6,214 nucleotides of DNA from JBIOJM01 sp044450785 (GTDB lineage: Bacteria; Planctomycetota; Planctomycetia; Isosphaerales; Isosphaeraceae): assembly GCA_044450785.1 (NCBI GenBank), contig JBIOJM010000469.1, positions 1 through 6,214 on the forward strand, given 5' to 3'. Of this stretch, positions 1 through 6,065 are shown piece after piece (the stretch's first letter is position 1; every line of letters starts with the position of its first letter). Under the pieces are notes generated by a model. The model was not told the origin of the DNA. It did no database searches and was given only the letters and a program-made list of their open reading frames with translations. The translations under genes and the position numbers were made by a program.

Positions 1-104
1 CCGCCGCACCATCGCTGGGCGCGGGTCTCCTGACCCCGCCCCCCCGCCAGTGCTCGGCGCGGAAGCGAATCGGCTTTTTTTGGTGACTGCGTTTCAACTA
101 CCAT
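1..104 (-). CDS. Possible 5' end of an unknown gene, cut by window start
   Basis: An ATG at 104-102 is preceded, after 11 bases, by a textbook Shine-Dalgarno (AAGGAGG, 122-116 on the minus strand), and the frame stays open for 34 codons to the window edge. The peptide begins MVVETQSPKKADSLPRR and then becomes Gly/Arg-rich, which looks more like translated GC-rich spacer than a known domain. I recognise no family. The ribosome site lies only about 11 bases past the putative terminator of the WD40 gene, leaving little room for a separate promoter, so either the terminator leaks or this start is a chance match. Confidence 0.25.
   Translation of the reverse strand, partial: MVVETQSPKKADSLPRRALAGGRGQETRAQRWCG
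21..39. repeat. GC-rich hairpin near the left edge
   Basis: Arms GCGGGTC (21-27) and GACCCCGC (32-39) pair as 5 + 2 base pairs with one bulged C around a TCCT loop. There is no T-run on either side, so it does not look like an intrinsic terminator. It may be part of a dispersed GC-rich repeat, but only one copy is visible here. Confidence 0.25.
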
Positions 105-132
105 CGTCGTCGTGGCCTCCTTGTGTGACGAC

Positions 133-165
133 AATAAAAAGCTTCGCAAATCGTGTGCGATTTGC
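133..165 (-). terminator. Putative intrinsic terminator of the WD40 gene
   Basis: On the minus strand a perfect 8-bp inverted repeat (arms 146-153 and 158-165, 4-base loop) is followed after five bases by TTTTTATT (140-133). It lies about 114 bases past the TAG stop of the kinase-WD40 gene, in the right orientation to end its transcript. The stem is only half GC and the T-run is interrupted, so strength is uncertain. Confidence 0.5.
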
Positions 166-278
166 CAAAACACGGGGAGGCCACTATTCTTTGCCACGTC
201 GCCTATCTCCCCCAAAAAGCTGGACGTTTTCTCAAGGCAGGGGTTTCCGCCGCGACGAATTCTGATGAATGCTCTCCC

Positions 279-3200
279 CTAGGGCGGACCACCCAGACCG
301 CGCAATCGTTGGCGCCGCTCCAGCCACTGCGTGTTGTCCAGCGCATGGACGAATCCTTGGGAATCGAGGGTCATCCCCGTCACGACCTCGACCCAGGTCG
401 CGATCCGCGGGAGATCGGCCGGCAATTCGGACGCATCGCTCAGTCGCACTTCGTTGTACGGTTCCTCACAGATGGACAGGAAGGTCTTGCCGCTGGGGCT
501 GAACGCCAGATGAGTGATCGCGCCGGGATGAACGATCGGGGGACCGAGGGGTTTCCCGGTCGAGACGAACCAGAGCCGCGCCGTGCCATCCTCGCTCCCC
601 GTGATCGCGGTCTTCCCATCAGGGCTGGAGGTAAAAGCTCGGATCGGCCCTCGATGGGCCAGGATCGCCTCGATGGGTTGACCCGTGGCGGCATCCCAAA
701 GCCGCATCGTACCATCCTCGCTAGCGGTGAGGACCGTATGCCCATCGGGGTTGTACACTCCGGCGATCACTGGTCCTCGATGCACCATGGCCTTTCCGAC
801 GGGTTTGCCTGTGGCGACATCCCAGAGCCGCGCTGTTCCATCCTGGCTCCAGGTGAGGACCACACGGCCGTCGGGGCTGTACACTCCGGCGACCACCGGT
901 CCTCGATGCACCATGGGCTCCCCGATGGGTTTGCCTGTGGCGACATCCCAGAGCCGCGCCGCTGTTCCGTCCTGGCTCCAGGTCAGGACCACACGGCCAT
1001 CGGGGCTGTATGCAATGGCATCGACGTGCCCCTGATCCATCAGTTGAATGCCGGGCGGTTGTCCGGTAGCCGCGTCGTAGATCCGAGCGATTCCGTCTTC
1101 ACTCAGAGTGAGGACGTCCTTACCGTCGGGCCCGAAGGCCAAGGCCCTGATCGGCGCTTTGAGGAGCAGCGGCATTCCAAACGGTTCCCAAGAAGCAGTG
1201 TCCCTCAGCCACGCTGTTCGATCGCTTGCCGTGACGACGGTCTTGCCGTCCGGGCTGATCACAATGGCGCGGATCGAATCCTGACTGATCGCGGGCGCGG
1301 CGAGGAGACGCCCGCTCGCCGCATCCCAACGGTACAGATGCCCCCCACTCCCGGTGAGAATGGTGGTGTCGTCGGGGCTGAACACCATCGCCAATACCGG
1401 CCCTTTGTGCACCAGGGGCACTCCGAAGGGTTTTCCCGTGTGAGCATCCCAGAGCTGGCCCATTCCCTTGGCCACGGTGAGAACCTTCTGCCCGTCCGTG
1501 CTGTATGCCGCGGTTTGGACCGGATCCCGGTGCGCCAGGGTGATTTCGGGACGGATCATTGGGGTGAGGTCCCAGATCCGCGCCATGCCGTCATCACTCC
1601 CGGTCAGGACGGTATGTCCGTCGGAATTCCAAGCCACCGACCTGACGGGGCCCTCATGCAAAAGTGGAGCGCCGATCGGTTGGCTGGTGGCGGCATCCCA
1701 GCACCGCGCCGTGCCGTTATCGCCCCCGGTGAGAATCGTCTTGCTATCGGCGCTGAACGCCACCGCGAAGACCGGACCCTTGTTAACCAGGGGAGTCCCG
1801 ATGGGCCTGCCGGTTGTTGCCTCCCAGAGCCGGACCGTACCATCGCGACCCCCCGTCGCGATCGTGTTGCCGTCGGGGCTGAACGCGAGACATTCGATCG
1901 GTTCGGGATGGACGAAGGGAGCGCAGCGCGGTTCCCCGGTGGCGGCGTCGGATAGCATGGCGCTGTTCCCGCCTCCGGCGAGGACGGTGTTGCCATCGGG
2001 GCTATACGCCAGGTGTTCGACATTTTGACCCGAATGAAGCAGCTCCGAGCGCGGTTGCCCGGTGTCGGCATCAAGGAGCCAACTGCTCGGAGTGAGGAGG
2101 GTCTTGCCATCAGGACTGAACACCGGAACTCCCAGACCAGCAGTGAGGATGGTCTTGCCATCCGGACTGAACGTCGCAACTCCCACCTCAAGCGCGCCAG
2201 TGTAGATGGCGGGCTGCGAGCGAGAGCGCGGGGACTTGGTCTGGGCAACAGACCGGCTCGCGCTGGGAGGCACCCAGACTGGGCCAAGAGGTTTCCCGGT
2301 CGCGGTATCCCAGAGCTGCGCCGTCCCGTCCGCATGTCCGATGAGGAAGCTCCTGCCAGACGGAGCGAACGCCAAGAGTCTGTCGCGATTCCTTTCTGGA
2401 AACTCCAGGGCCCCCAGGGGTTTCCCGGTGGCGGCCTCCCGGCGTTGGATCGTCGTGCGAACACCGAGGAGCTGGTTGTTCACGAATGGTGCGCGCCGAC
2501 CGCACGTCAGGAGGGTTTTGCCATCGCGACTGAATGCCACGGCATCGAAAACCTCCAGAGGCGCTCCGATCGGCACGCGGTCAACATTCCAGAGCTGCGG
2601 CGATGAATAGAGCCGAGAACCCGGTGGTAGACCTCGTGGAGCCGAAGCTTCGGTCAAAACGATCAGGCCGCTGGGGCCGAAGGAGGCGGCGAGCACCCGA
2701 CTGCAATACTCGATAACCTGGAGGGACCCTCCGGTTTTGGCGTCACAGAGGAACACCTTGTTTCCGAGCGTGGTGAGCGCGGTCTTACTGTCGCGGCTGA
2801 ACGCCACCAAATCCAAGATTCTGTCCCCCGCCCCATGCGACCATCGCGATCCGGGAAAAATGGTATCAGGGGGTCTGGCAGCCGCCGCGAGCAGGTCCTT
2901 TGACGACGGCGTGAGCCCAGGGCGAGGTCTGTCGTTGGGCGCGGGAAGCGATGCTCTTCCGTAGCGCGAGCCGGGGATCATCGGTGGCGAGTCGAGAACC
3001 GCGCCGAGCGGCCCCTGGATGCCTCGAATCCCTGATCGGCGGGTTACGTCGACCCCGGGGAAAAGGGGAAAAGCCCTGGGCAAGACGGCCCTTCCGGCCT
3101 GCGGTGATCGGTCAAGCTGGAGGCGAGCGCTGCCGGCGTTCGCAATTACGGGAACGGGTAAACTGATCTTCCAGAGGAGCTTGCCTTCAGCCGCGTCATA

Positions 3201-4349
3201 AAGGAACAGGTCCTTCAGATCGCGAATGAGGAGGCTTTTGCCGTCGGGGCTGAACGCGCACCTCAGCTCGCCGGGTGTTCCGCGGTGCATCAGAGGATGC
3301 CAGACCCGTTTGCCCGTGGCGGTGTCGAAGAACAGGAGACCTCCAGCCAGGACGGTCTTGCCATCAGGGCTGAACGCCACGTCTTCCGTCCAGAAGGGAA
3401 GCGCACAATGACTCGCTGAGATGCGTCGTCCCGTGGCGGCGTCCACGTTTATTGCATCAACATTGATCCCATCAAGAAAGCATTTGGCGTCGGGGCTGTA
3501 CGCCAGGGCGTGGAGTGGGAAGGCGTAGGAACCGTCGTTAACGACCGGGTCGTGAAGCCAACGCTCGTGGATGTGCCTACCAACCGGGCTGTACGCCGTG
3601 GCCGCCAGATCGTGCGGATCCACCGAGCGTGCCTCGGTGGGGAGGCCCGTGGCGAGGTCCCAGAGTTGTTGGGTGCTGTCCTGGCGCGCCATGAGGATGG
3701 TCTTGCCGCCAGGCATGAACGCCACCCGCACCACGGGTGCGACCGGGGAGAAGTCTCCCGCCTTCGCGGGGGTGAAGACCCCTCGGATCCTGGGACACTG
3801 GCGCAGCCAGGCGGACAGGTTGGAGCGCGCCGAGTGAGCCCCGTCGGGGTAACCCCCGGCAACGGCCGACCGCCAGCTCTCCACCATGAAGAGCAGGCCC
3901 GGGCCGGTTTCCCCCTTGTCAAAGGCGGCCTGGCCGCGCTCGAAATGGACAGCCGCCAGGCGCTGATTCGATTCGGTCAAGGACTTCTTGAGCCGGAGCG
4001 AGGAATTCCTGAGCTCGAGTGTGAACACGGTCGAGACCACGGCCACGGCCAGGAGGGCTGCCGCGACCGTGCCGATCGTGGCCGCCAGCCAGGGGTTCCG
4101 CTTGCACCAGCGCCAGAGCCGCTCGGCCCGCCCCACCGGTCGCGCTTGGATCGGCCGGTTGGCGAGGTACCGGAGCAGGTCCTCACCCAACGCCGCGGCC
4201 GAGGCGTACCGCCGCGCGGGCGCTTTCTGCAAACAGGTCAGGCAGATCGTCTCCAGGTCGCGCGGCACCTGGGCGTTGAGCTGCCGCGGAGATACCGGCT
4301 CCTCTTCCAGAACCTGGATCAGCGTGTCCATCGATGAGGAAATGAACAC
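279..4349 (-). CDS. Membrane-anchored WD40-repeat protein with truncated Ser/Thr kinase domain
   Basis: In planctomycetes this architecture is a PknB-like kinase, one membrane helix and a large WD40 propeller region, presumed to sense or bind partners. Residues 7-65 match only the tail of the kinase C-lobe (LNAQVPRDLETICLTCLQKA, then the conserved Arg in ARRYASA). The glycine loop, catalytic lysine, HRD and DFG motifs are absent, so no kinase activity is expected. Residues about 88-110 form one transmembrane helix after WRWCKRNPW, and 112-145 look helical. From about 205 to 1305 I count roughly 22 WD40-like units (AFSPDGKT...ARLWDAATGKP), interrupted at about 400-510 by a Pro-rich stretch. 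The C-terminus (residues 1316-1356, ending RLRGLGGPP) resembles the usual family end, so only the N-terminus is lost. The start shown is GTG; an in-frame TGA lies three codons upstream (4358-4356), and ATG 4331 is an alternative. Neither has a clear ribosome site. It may be a recent pseudogene or an expressed truncated protein. Confidence 0.85.
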   Translation of the reverse strand: MFISSSMDTLIQVLEEEPVSPRQLNAQVPRDLETICLTCLQKAPARRYASAAALGEDLLRYLANRPIQARPVGRAERLWRWCKRNPWLAATIGTVAAALLAVAVVSTVFTLELRNSSLRLKKSLTESNQRLAAVHFERGQAAFDKGETGPGLLFMVESWRSAVAGGYPDGAHSARSNLSAWLRQCPRIRGVFTPAKAGDFSPVAPVVRVAFMPGGKTILMARQDSTQQLWDLATGLPTEARSVDPHDLAATAYSPVGRHIHERWLHDPVVNDGSYAFPLHALAYSPDAKCFLDGINVDAINVDAATGRRISASHCALPFWTEDVAFSPDGKTVLAGGLLFFDTATGKRVWHPLMHRGTPGELRCAFSPDGKSLLIRDLKDLFLYDAAEGKLLWKISLPVPVIANAGSARLQLDRSPQAGRAVLPRAFPLFPGVDVTRRSGIRGIQGPLGAVLDSPPMIPGSRYGRASLPAPNDRPRPGLTPSSKDLLAAAARPPDTIFPGSRWSHGAGDRILDLVAFSRDSKTALTTLGNKVFLCDAKTGGSLQVIEYCSRVLAASFGPSGLIVLTEASAPRGLPPGSRLYSSPQLWNVDRVPIGAPLEVFDAVAFSRDGKTLLTCGRRAPFVNNQLLGVRTTIQRREAATGKPLGALEFPERNRDRLLAFAPSGRSFLIGHADGTAQLWDTATGKPLGPVWVPPSASRSVAQTKSPRSRSQPAIYTGALEVGVATFSPDGKTILTAGLGVPVFSPDGKTLLTPSSWLLDADTGQPRSELLHSGQNVEHLAYSPDGNTVLAGGGNSAMLSDAATGEPRCAPFVHPEPIECLAFSPDGNTIATGGRDGTVRLWEATTGRPIGTPLVNKGPVFAVAFSADSKTILTGGDNGTARCWDAATSQPIGAPLLHEGPVRSVAWNSDGHTVLTGSDDGMARIWDLTPMIRPEITLAHRDPVQTAAYSTDGQKVLTVAKGMGQLWDAHTGKPFGVPLVHKGPVLAMVFSPDDTTILTGSGGHLYRWDAASGRLLAAPAISQDSIRAIVISPDGKTVVTASDRTAWLRDTASWEPFGMPLLLKAPIRALAFGPDGKDVLTLSEDGIARIYDAATGQPPGIQLMDQGHVDAIAYSPDGRVVLTWSQDGTAARLWDVATGKPIGEPMVHRGPVVAGVYSPDGRVVLTWSQDGTARLWDVATGKPVGKAMVHRGPVIAGVYNPDGHTVLTASEDGTMRLWDAATGQPIEAILAHRGPIRAFTSSPDGKTAITGSEDGTARLWFVSTGKPLGPPIVHPGAITHLAFSPSGKTFLSICEEPYNEVRLSDASELPADLPRIATWVEVVTGMTLDSQGFVHALDNTQWLERRQRLRGLGGPP
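675..1010 (-). repeat. 126-bp tandem duplication of WD40 blades
   Basis: The GGGG(T/C)TGTA landmark recurs at 747, 873 and 1002, giving unit lengths of 126 and 129 bp (42 and 43 codons). Copies 747-872 and 873-1001 are nearly identical. Between 801-881 and 927-1010 I count three substitutions plus one 3-base insertion. Other WD40 units in this gene are far more diverged, so this pair is a recent duplication. It encodes residues about 1117-1200. The 3-base insertion adds one alanine (GTAARLWD instead of GTARLWD) in a GCC-rich run, consistent with replication slippage. Confidence 0.85.
2099..2201 (-). repeat. 51-bp partial duplication inside a WD40 unit
   Basis: GGTCTTGCCATC(A/C)GGACTGA occurs at 2100 and again at 2151, a 51-bp (17-codon) step. 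In the protein this doubles the FSPDGKT(I/L)LT segment at residues 727 and 744, with no complete blade between them. One propeller strand is duplicated without its WD dipeptide half, leaving an irregular blade. Confidence 0.7.
2820..3152 (-). other. Pro/Arg/Gly-rich insert between WD40 blades
   Basis: Residues about 400-510 of the WD40 protein contain no SPDGK or LWD signature and are rich in proline, arginine and glycine. WD40 units resume at ILDLVAFSRDSK. The stretch probably links two propellers. It could instead be a block whose frame drifted through compensating indels, since the peptide looks like frame-shifted GC-rich DNA. Confidence 0.4.
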
Positions 4350-4638
4350 ACGCGGTCATGAGGAACGTACGAAACCGGCCGCGCGCAGGGTGGGCGGCGG
4401 ACAGCATCTTCCGCTCGAGCAGGAGCGTGAAGAAGCCCTGGGTCAGATCGGCGGAAGCCTGCGAGTCAGAGCCGCGGCGGCGAATGAAGGCGTAGATGGG
4501 ATACCAGTACGCCCCGCACAACTCGCCCAGGGCGGCGCGGGCCTCGGGCGCTTCGTGATCGCCGGTGACCAGGATCCGGCTCCAGTGCGTGGTTGGGAAG
4601 TCGGGCGACGACGTTCGTTGTGAGGGTGAATCCGACAC
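4183..4638 (-). CDS. Truncated ECF-type RNA polymerase sigma factor (N-terminal part)
   Basis: This is the first part of a planctomycete ECF sigma factor, which would direct RNA polymerase to a set of promoters. Family hallmarks run in order: FPTTHW (residues 14-19), ARAALGELCGAYWYPIYAFI, RRRG, DLTQGFF, LLLER, then ARGRFRTFL and HFL, which cover sigma region 2. After about residue 100 the resemblance stops and the remaining roughly 50 residues are an out-of-frame read through the kinase stub to a TGA at 4185-4183. Region 4, which reads the -35 element, is missing, so a functional sigma factor is unlikely. I chose the GTG at 4638 because it puts FPTTHW at the usual distance from the N-terminus. 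An in-frame ATG at 4764 would add 42 residues with no family resemblance. Neither start has a good ribosome site. The 3' end overlaps the WD40 frame by 167 bases. Confidence 0.75.
   Translation of the reverse strand: MSDSPSQRTSSPDFPTTHWSRILVTGDHEAPEARAALGELCGAYWYPIYAFIRRRGSDSQASADLTQGFFTLLLERKMLSAAHPARGRFRTFLMTACVHFLIDGHADPGSGRGAGISAAAQRPGAARPGDDLPDLFAESARAAVRLGRGVG
4331..4346 (-). other. Deletion junction joining sigma-factor and kinase sequence
   Basis: Reading the minus strand, sigma-family coding (ACVHFLI) gives way within about 15 bases to kinase-family coding (SMDTLIQVLEEEP) in a different frame. The segment TCATCGATG at the join, with the palindrome ATCGAT, could have existed in both parents, so a microhomology-mediated deletion is plausible. 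From typical lengths of the two families, roughly 1 to 2 kb appears to be missing. That figure is an estimate from memory of the families, not a measurement. Confidence 0.6.
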
Positions 4639-4934
4639 AGCGCTGCTCGCGATGTCCAAAGATCGGAACGGAAATCGGCCAGCCCCTGATTGGCCAGGCC
4701 CCCTCCAGCCAAGCTTAACGGTGGGATGCAGCGATTTCCAGAACGCAGTGAGTCTTGGATTCATGGGGCGAAGTGGGTCCGGGGCCGGGGTTCACTCGTA
4801 GCGCCGCGCCGCGTTATGGCGGTTGAAGATCACCGTGCGCCATGCGGCCGAGCCGATTTCGCGACCACGGTCGACCCGCTTGGGCCTGGGACGGTGATCT
4901 GGATAAGCAGATTTACGTCGGTTGCGCGGAATCC
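4639..4934. other. Upstream region of the sigma gene, no gene recognised
   Basis: I see no convincing coding region. The sigma frame stays open back to an ATG at 4764, but that peptide resembles nothing known to me. The plus-strand frames here have no family resemblance. This stretch should carry the sigma-gene promoter, yet I see no clear -35/-10 pair. Confidence 0.4.
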
Positions 4935-5087
4935 TTACGGGGGCGGCCGAGAATCGTCTGACGTGCGGGGCCGGGGATCAGACGAGTTGGTGCATACGGT
5001 GAGCTTCGCCATCCGCAGCCGTTGGATTTGCCGGCGCCACCAACCGAGCCGCGATTGGTGGTCTGTTTGCTGTCCTGTCCCAGCCAT
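4935..5087 (-). pseudogene. Remnant of IS66-type accessory orf (TnpA/Orf1-like)
   Basis: A 50-codon frame starts at ATG 5087-5085 and ends at TAA 4937-4935. Residues 11-31 (QSRLGWWRRQIQRLRMAKLT) resemble the start of the small helix-turn-helix protein encoded first in IS66-family elements, where a Trp/Arg-rich helix is followed by 'LTV' and an 'FC' segment. Resemblance ends right after LTV (about position 4995). The rest of the helix-turn-helix and the downstream IS66 genes are absent. The likely IS66 terminus at 5169, about 80 bases upstream, supports the assignment. Confidence 0.45.
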
Positions 5088-5169
5088 AGTGATTCCCCGG
5101 TACCGCGTCAGATGCGGTCCGGGGGCTAGACTACCACGCCCGGCAAGGATGGTTCGGCCGTGCGCTTAC
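4995..5169 (-). mobile_element. Left-end relic of an IS66-like insertion sequence
   Basis: On the minus strand a segment beginning GTAAGCGCACGGCCG at 5169 has the look of an IS66-family terminal repeat, which begins GTAA. It is followed at the expected distance by the Orf1-like start at 5087. An accompanying small hairpin (5102-5118) has a 7-bp stem including one G-U pair. No matching right terminus and no transposase gene are present, so only the left end survives. The lower boundary is approximate. Confidence 0.45.
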
Positions 5170-5208
5170 CGAAGAAACCACCAGTCGCGGGTCGACTGGT
5201 CGCGGTTT
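5049..5208. repeat. Three related 16-base arms in inverted orientation
   Basis: CCGCGATTGGTGGTCT (5049-5064, plus) matches the minus-strand sequence at 5190-5175 at 14 of 16 positions. That second arm also pairs with 5193-5208: eight perfect pairs (5180-5187 with 5193-5200), a 3-base bulge, then five more pairs, closing a 5-base loop. The result is a strong stem-loop at 5175-5208 at the edge of the Y1-transposase fragment. Hairpin repeats often accompany this transposase type, but two or three copies are not enough to define a family. Confidence 0.45.
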
Positions 5209-5307
5209 GTCGCGAGGTGGAAAGCGCCGTCCCCAACGTCGCACGACTTCCTCGTCCGACCAACCTTTGGCGACGTCCACGTCGAGCCGCAGCAGCAGGT
5301 GTAGATA
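5200..5307 (-). pseudogene. Fragment of a Y1 (REP-associated type) transposase
   Basis: Thirty-six codons read YLHLLLRLDVDVAKGWSDEE followed by VVRRWGRRFPPRDKPR. I recognise this as the middle of a planctomycete single-strand (Y1/HUH) transposase, where NHLHLLLRLD precedes WSDEEVVRRWGRLFPPRDK. The first histidine of the HUH pair is tyrosine here. The upstream part ('GFAVMDN'-like) and the C-terminal part with the catalytic tyrosine are missing in all frames I checked. The surrounding frame has no good start. Resemblance fades at the stem-loop (5175-5208), and a likely IS66 terminus lies about 30 bases further on, so the IS66 element may have inserted here. Confidence 0.5.
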
Positions 5308-5751
5308 ACCGGGACCAATTTTCCGCCGAAAGCGATTTTCGATGCACCCGCGAACCCGGCGATCGTCAAACACCGATAAGCGCAATTTCCGGGAACCCCA
5401 TTTTCAGTGCACAACCGCTGCAACTTGCCCAAACGCGCGCCCCAAATGGCAAACTTCAACGGATTTATGCAACTGGCCCTGGCGTCTTGCAGATCATATA
5501 GGGTGTAGAGCGTGCGCGGATCGTCGAGGGCTGTGAGTGCCGGGCCGGCTCGACCGGCCGATTGTGACGGTAATCGGGAGCATTCCAGTGCCGGGTCAGT
5601 CCGGGCGAGAGTCAAAAAGCTGCACCAAGATCGGAGAGGCGACTTTGCCTGTTCGACAGCGAAACCGGCCTGAAGAAGCAGAACGGAAAAACGATCCGAT
5701 TCCCCTCCCTTGTACACCGATGGACAGATGCTGGAAAAACGCTCAAATCGT

Positions 5752-5765
5752 CCGGATTAATCCGG
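5752..5765. promoter_or_regulatory. 14-bp perfect palindrome
   Basis: CCGGATTAATCCGG is perfectly self-complementary, the form of a dimeric regulator site. One such palindrome could occur by chance in a window of this size, so an operator role is only a suggestion. Confidence 0.25.
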
Positions 5766-5834
5766 CCATTTGGCGCGCCCGATACGCCTTCCGGACCGCC
5801 AACATTGAGCCACATATCATTTCATCGCAGGGAG

Positions 5835-5863
5835 ATCCGATCAGATCAGTGTATATCCGATCA
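5835..5863. repeat. Direct repeat ATCCGATCA, 20-bp spacing
   Basis: ATCCGATCA occurs at 5835-5843 and 5855-5863, start to start 20 bp, about two helical turns, placing both on the same DNA face. A related ATCCGAT lies at 5694-5700. This spacing would suit a tandem-binding regulator, but no promoter elements confirm it. Confidence 0.3.
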
Positions 5864-5877
5864 AACAGCAAAACCTT

Positions 5878-5905
5878 GTCGGACGACCCCCCGCGTTTGT
5901 CCGAC
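5878..5905. repeat. Inverted repeat GTCGGAC / GTCCGAC
   Basis: Seven-base arms at 5878-5884 and 5899-5905 are perfectly complementary around a 14-base spacer. There is no T-run, so it is not a terminator. It may be a regulator site or a weak hairpin. Confidence 0.3.
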
Positions 5906-5983
5906 GACGATTTCGTCCCGATGTTCACCTATCTCCAGAGGTTTCGCTCTCAGCACTTCTCTACCCCTCGAGAGCGCGCCGGC

Positions 5984-6002
5984 CAGCCTGGGCCCCAGGC
6001 TG
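5984..6002. repeat. Strong GC hairpin CAGCCTGGG / CCCAGGCTG
   Basis: Nine-base perfect arms flank a single C, forming a compact stem 64 bases ahead of the ATG at 6066. No T-run follows. It could be a leader hairpin or a piece of a dispersed repeat. Confidence 0.45.
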
Positions 6003-6032
6003 AGAACCGCGAGTGGGGCCAAATGGACGCGC

Positions 6033-6049
6033 GGCGGCAGCTTGCCGCC
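6033..6049. repeat. Hairpin GGCGGCA / TGCCGCC ahead of a likely start codon
   Basis: A perfect 7-bp GC-rich stem with a GCT loop ends 7 bases before the alternative ATG at 6057 and 16 bases before the ATG at 6066. If transcribed, it would sit where a ribosome site normally lies and could hinder initiation. Confidence 0.4.
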
Positions 6050-6065
6050 CGTGACAATGTGTGCG

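Larger units (their letters stand above)
5308..6056. other. Long region without a recognisable gene
   Basis: No protein family is recognisable in any frame. A minus-strand frame (5717-5166) and a plus-strand frame free of stops from 5537 to the window end both have mixed third positions, unlike the strongly GC3-biased genes nearby. The section around 5600-5900 is richer in A and T and contains a 6-bp hairpin (arms 5543-5548 and 5554-5559), a palindrome, direct repeats and further inverted repeats listed separately. It probably combines decayed sequence with the upstream region of the gene at 6066. Confidence 0.4.

Noticed and set aside
75..81. Seven-T run as a plus-strand terminator
   Set aside because: No stable hairpin immediately precedes it, and no plus-strand gene ends nearby.
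675..1010. Regularly spaced repeats considered as a CRISPR array
   Set aside because: The repeats are protein-coding WD40 units with a 126-bp period and conserved 'spacers', not short repeats with unique spacers.
153..1955. 600-codon plus-strand open frame with repeated motifs
   Set aside because: It lies entirely antisense to the WD40 repeats. Its internal repetition and openness follow from the repetitive, GC3-biased minus-strand gene, and it matches no protein family.
3510..4337. 275-codon plus-strand open frame
   Set aside because: Antisense shadow of the kinase stub, membrane helix and first WD40 units, which have clear family resemblance on the minus strand.
4690..5304. 204-codon plus-strand open frame
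   Set aside because: No recognisable domain, and it runs antisense to the IS66-like and Y1 transposase fragments and the sigma upstream region.
5440..5540. Possible tRNA or small RNA
   Set aside because: No cloverleaf arms, no GTTCRA-type T-loop and no terminator were found.
5166..5717. 183-codon minus-strand open frame
   Set aside because: Mixed third positions and a composition unlike a folded protein. Over 5200-5307 it reads the Y1 transposase fragment in the wrong frame.
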